Origin: Craterostigma plantagineum
Taxonomy: Eukaryota > Streptophyta > Magnoliopsida > Lamiales > Linderniaceae
Assembly (NCBI GenBank): GCA_027422505.1
Contig: JAPQWV010000666.1
Location: 62,001-126,000 of the forward strand
DNA length: 64,000 bases
Reading direction: 5' to 3'
The position numbers were made by a program, and so were the translations under genes. Below the pieces are notes generated by a model. The model worked only from the letters and a program-made list of their open reading frames with translations. It had not been told where the DNA came from and did not search any database. Positions 60,008 to 64,000 of the stretch are shown piece by piece. Within the stretch, counting starts at the first letter, position 1. The number at the start of each line of letters is the position of its first letter.

Positions 60008-60595
60008 CCTGAGAGCTCTCTATACTGAAAAGACAGTAAGAAAACTGTGGTTTAGTAATATGGTAATGAACGACTTCTCGCAGAGAGTCCAAGTTTGATG
60101 GAGCTTGATATGCGATGAACTATTGTAGAAGCGTTAGGGATTGCGAAAGGTCGGTCATGAGCGTGAAAGGGATTCGTTCTGTCTGTCTTCTCTTTTTTTA
60201 CTACCTTTCATGTCGATGCGTCTGTCAAGTACCGTCTAATGGTGTGTTGACTGTAAGCTCTCTGTGGATTACATTACATAATTGTTTGAAGTGAGAAATC
60301 ATTTGAACTTGTGGTCGATCACAGTATAGCATTATGCTGTATGCGTACAAAACAATACATTGTATCGACAATATATACAAATCTTGGCCAAAAGAAAAAT
60401 TAAAATACGACAAAGAGCTCTCTTGCGGAGATTTCTCAGCCGGCTAGGCTGGTAACAACGAACCTTGATTTGTTCTTTTTTTTTTTTTTCTCTACGCAAA
60501 TCACTATGTTTTCGTGCATTGTTCTTGTCTAACAAGGAACAAGGAAATTTCCTGGAAATTCAGGTTATAAACTTCCCTTCCATTGTGTTGAGATA
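60008..60595. other. Intergenic region, no gene seen
   Basis: 3' UTR of the preceding gene and promoter of the kinase gene, with a poly-T tract at about 60476-60490. Confidence 0.4.
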
Positions 60596-62788
60596 ATGGG
60601 TTGTGTTCAGTCTCATGAAAGCTCAGAGAACAGCCCAAAGAAGCCTGGACTAGAGAGGTTGAAGATCGCAAATGGTTATGTCACCGCAGAATACTCAGCA
60701 GAGGCTCGTCGTAATATCACGAATGCACACGACCAGCTCTATAACAAGAATCTTTCTTCGGACAAGCCGCCCAAGGTAAGACATATTGAACAGGCTGCTG
60801 TTAGAAAAATCGCCGCCGATGAGTTAGTTGAGGGATGGCCTCGATGGCTCATCGAGAACATTAGTAAGGATGCTTTGGAGGGTTTGGTTCCCACGACTGC
60901 AGATTCATATGATAAATTGGCAAAGGTTAGAAAGAAAATATATTTAACTCCAAAGGGAGCGATCTGTTTATATATGGAGAAGTGATGTAGCCTTAACTTT
61001 TGCAGATAGGACAAGGAACTTACAGCAATGTGTACAAGGCCCGAGAGAAGTCGAGTGGCAAAATAGTGGCGTTGAAAAAGGTACGGTTCGACACATCAGA
61101 GCCACAGAGCATCAAGTTCATGGCGAGAGAGATTGTGATGCTGAAAAAGCTCGATCATCCCAACGTGATAAAGCTCGAAGGGATTGCCACCTCAAGAATG
61201 CAATATAGTCTTTATCTGGTCTTCGAATTCATGCAATCTGATCTGACCAAAGTCATTACTCGGCCAGAAGGAAAACTAACCCAACCACAGGTCAAGAAAA
61301 GAAACACACAAAAAGGACGCATGTTTTTTTCCTCGACTCAAAAAGTTAATGTAATGCATATGCAGGTCAAGTGGTACATGCAGCAGCTGCTCAGCGGGCT
61401 TCAGCACTGTCATGAAAGGGGAATATTGCATAGAGACATAAAGCCATCGAATCTGTTAATCGACAGCAATGGGGTGCTTAAGATTGCAGATTTTGGGCTT
61501 GCAAATACTTACAAGAACAAGCCTAAGCGTCCTCTTACATCACGAGTTGTTACGTTATGGTACAGAGCTCCAGAGTTGTTACTCGGTTGTACGGACTACG
61601 GGGAAGGCATCGATCTTTGGAGCGCAGGTTGTCTTTTAGTCGAAATGTTCGTGGGACGCCCTATAATGCCTGGTCGAAATGAGGTAAATAAAGAAAGAAA
61701 AGAAACTTCAATGGCATCTATAACATTGGCAAAGGAAAATAGATTGTTTTGTACAGATCAAACCTTTTTGAGGTATTTTTTCGTCAGATTGAGCAGCTTC
61801 ATAAGATCTTCAAGCTTTGTGGCTCACCATCAGAAGACTACTGGAAAAAAATGAATCCACCTTCAACTTTTAGACCGTCGAATCAGTATAGAGAGAGTCT
61901 CAGGGAAATGTATCCATTTTTACCCCAATCGGTTTTCGGACTTTTGGGCAAACTTTTAGCTCTCGATCCTCTGTCTCGTGGGACCGCTGCATCGGCCCTT
62001 CAAGACGAGGTGAGTACATTAAGAAAAACATTCTTACACAAAGTTGGAATATGCCAATACTACTTACACTTTGGATCCACAGTTCTTTAATACAAGTCCC
62101 ATGCCAAGTATCTCTGCCATGTCAGTGATGAAGTCAGAGGAGAACAGGTTTGTGCTTTCTTTCTATCGATCATCAACATTGCTTTCAGGTTTCACTCTTA
62201 CGTAATTTCTGGTCCATATGTCATACAGAAACGGTGTTTCGAATATAATACAACGTTCTCAGAAATCCCACGAGAAGAAGCATGTGAGAAAAGTTTCATT
62301 CCCGAATCTCATCGAATACTCTGTTTCTAACATAGAGGTAATACTCCCTTATCACAATTCATGAGGTTTCTTGACGATGGGCATCAAACCTCGAAGTACC
62401 TTTCAAAAGTATTACGTGCATTCATAATTTCTTCGCATGATGATCCATATAGCAGGCGAAGCGTGATGCACTGATATCACAGAACCAAGAATCTGATAGC
62501 AGCCCAAGCAGTGTTTTCTCGCTAACGAAATCAGATACTTCTCGTGATATTCCACCAAATTCACCAACGCCTGCTTTTCTATCTAAGCTAGATCGAAAAT
62601 CAAGAACTGAAGCGCACCCTAATGCACTCAGAAACATCAAGAAGTATCCTCTGCTTATGGCCTCACTACACGAGACTGTTCACCACCTCGAGGAGAGTAA
62701 TCCTAGGCTTCTCCGCAGGTCAATGTCCAATGTTGACTTCAGGCTCGATCTCGATAGGGTCGCCAAACTGTTTGGACGAGAAGAATAA
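60596..62788 (+). CDS. Cyclin-dependent-kinase-like Ser/Thr protein kinase, N-myristoylated type
   Basis: About 553-554 aa. Exons 60596-60925, 61006-61290, 61366-61683, 61788-62009, 62083-62147, 62229-62337 and 62453 or 62456-62788. It belongs to the plant CDKC-like/IBS1-type group, whose members begin MGCxxS. Here MGCVQS predicts myristoylation at Gly2 and possible palmitoylation at Cys3. Upstream of the kinase is the conserved block GWPRWLIENISKDALEGLVPTTADSYDKLAKIG. Kinase motifs: GQGTYSNVYKA, VALKKVRFD, the PSTAIRE-position helix SIKFMAREIVML, HRDIKPSNLL, DFGLAN, TSRVVTLWYRAPE and DLWSAGCLLVEM. The C-terminal tail of about 190 residues is Ser-rich. The last intron ends TAGCAG, a NAGNAG acceptor. 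Confidence 0.9.
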
Positions 62789-63157
62789 GAGCTGTAATAG
62801 CTAGTTAGTTCACATTTACCTTTTTATCCTTCTGTGATGATAGTCGAATAATACGAGTCAATAAATCAAGCCATGGCTGGCTGGTCTTTGTCTTCAAAGT
62901 CTTCCATATTCTACATTCGTTTTCGGAGTGCCTTTGATCATAGCTAAACCGTCAAGCTCGTTGTGTGCTGCTGCAACTCAAAGTGATAGCTATTCTTCAA
63001 ACTTTTCTTCAATTCTTGGCTGAGAATCTTTAAAATTGAGTAGCTACAATGCAATCATGTAAGGCAAAAAAGAAACAGCACCCTCGGTGGAAAAATTCAA
63101 TCTTCTACTGTGAAAAAAAGTAAGCTCATTCAGTATCAACCAGTTCTAACGAATGGA
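62789..63157. other. Convergent 3' region, no gene seen
   Basis: 3' UTRs of the kinase gene (+) and of the UBP27-like gene (-). No conserved coding sequence is seen. Confidence 0.4.
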
Positions 63158-64000
63158 TCATTCGACTTTCTCGTAAAACAGAATGGTGGCGCTAGCATCC
63201 AACACTTCTCCCTCCGAGACGCTATGAACTTGTGAATCTGAAATGCAAAACCATTGTTCTACGACAGATTCCAACAGTGAAGCTGGGCCATCGCCTATTT
63301 TTGCTGTCGCTTTCCTGTAAACTGTGTAGTGACCGCCTCCACTTGTCCCATAGTGCACTATCACCGATACAAGACGGTAATAAATAGGATCCACCTGTGA
63401 TGCAAGAAACATGAGAGAAAGCCCACTTTTCAATACAAAGCATGGATTAGAATGTCAGAGAAGCAAGACATCACCTTGGGATTTTGTGTCGGTGGAGAAA
63501 ATCGGGAATTGGACTCGATATTGTGTAGTCCTACACTATTGGTCACAAGCGGTGATAAGTCTAGGATTAGTGGGAAAGAGACATGGTCCTGAAAAGAAAA
63601 CTCAAACACTTAAAATTACAGGGTAAAATATGCTAGTTTACAGTGGGTAAAATAAGAAATACCAGAACTTTCACTGATTGCCCAAGAATGTTATATGAAG
63701 CTCGTTGAAGATGAATGCAAAGAATCTGCATACAAAAGAGAATAAATGAGGACATACATGAGAAGAGATTTAGTAAGGTTAAAATATAGCTGTAGGTACC
63801 TTTGGAGTCTTTGCCAGGCTCAACTGTGTAAGAGTACGAGAGAATCGATTTGACCATCGAAATGCTTCAAGAGTAGGGAGAGATTTGCAGTCACAGGGAT
63901 CATATTTATTGCAGTGTTGAAGTTTTCCGATATCTCTCTGCAAGAAGTAGACTAATATCATGCATCTAATGTTAAAAATATAAATACCATGCAGGAAAAG
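63158..64000 (-). CDS. UBP27: Ubiquitin carboxyl-terminal hydrolase, UBP27-like (3' part, runs off the window)
   Basis: Only the C-terminal exons are in the window: 63800-63937, 63663-63725, 63475-63588 and 63158-63394; earlier exons lie beyond 64000. The reading includes RDIGKLQHCNKYDPCDCKSLPTLEAFRWSNRFSRTLTQLSLAKTPK, then ILCIHLQRASYNILGQSVKVL, DHVSFPLILDLSPL and the USP His box RLVSVIVHYGTSGGGHYTVYRK. WFCISDSQVHSVSEGEVLDASATILFYEKVE forms the end. His in GGGHYTVY and Asp in ISDSQV are the expected catalytic pair; the Cys box is outside the window. The unusual CDCKSLPTLEAFRWS insertion resembles Arabidopsis UBP27, a mitochondrial outer-membrane deubiquitinase. Confidence 0.88.

Overview
The window is nuclear DNA of a flowering plant, most likely a core eudicot. 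The evidence is spliced genes whose conserved exons match plant families (Rab H GTPase, HIPP, MIKC* MADS, LIP1, MIZU-KUSSEI-like, NOI/RIN4, UBP3/4), plus plant L1-type and Athila/Tat-type retroelements. An asterid such as a Lamiales species is plausible, but this rests on impression and not on a search. All exon boundaries were read by eye from splice signals and reading-frame continuity. Except where a frameshift is stated, the exon sums divide by three.

Layout. 1-826: unclassified, partly LTR-like DNA, then the promoter of a UBP3/4-type deubiquitinase (827-3320, +). 3584-10048 holds three minus-strand genes: a RabH1 GTPase, a DUF4057 protein, and the plastid glutamate/aspartate-prephenate aminotransferase. 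10979-17700 (-) is an MIKC*-type MADS-box gene. Its first exon carries a frameshift, and its last intron holds a full-length L1 LINE (11075-15909) placed on the splice donor. 18318-22800 holds a HIPP metal-binding protein (-), the 18S rRNA modification enzyme TSR3 (+) and an acidic protein (-).

23660-46621 is a tandem pair of small secreted cysteine-rich peptide genes. A 21.9 kb Ty3/gypsy element (24377-46239, minus orientation, TSD GCTAC) has split the pair. It landed directly upstream of the TATA box of the second copy. Inside its gag lies a second Athila-like element (31806-43443, plus orientation) with an abnormal structure: a partial LTR at its left end is inverted relative to its right LTR, and its 5' LTR, PBS and gag start are missing.

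46940-64000 is gene-dense again: a MIZ1-like protein (+), a VIR3/FtsH-like membrane protein (-) head-to-head with a frameshifted F-box/kelch gene (+), a NOI/RIN4-like protein (-), the small GTPase LIP1 (-), a GPI-type GH17 beta-1,3-glucanase with an X8 domain (-) head-to-head with an uncharacterised conserved protein (+), a CDK-like kinase (+), and the 3' part of a UBP27-like deubiquitinase (-) running off the right edge.

The host genes are independent housekeeping or regulatory loci and not a pathway cluster. The unusual biology is in the mobile elements (insertion at a TATA box, insertion on a splice donor, an inverted-LTR composite, arrays of a 14-bp palindrome) and in an apparent excess of GC-AG introns.
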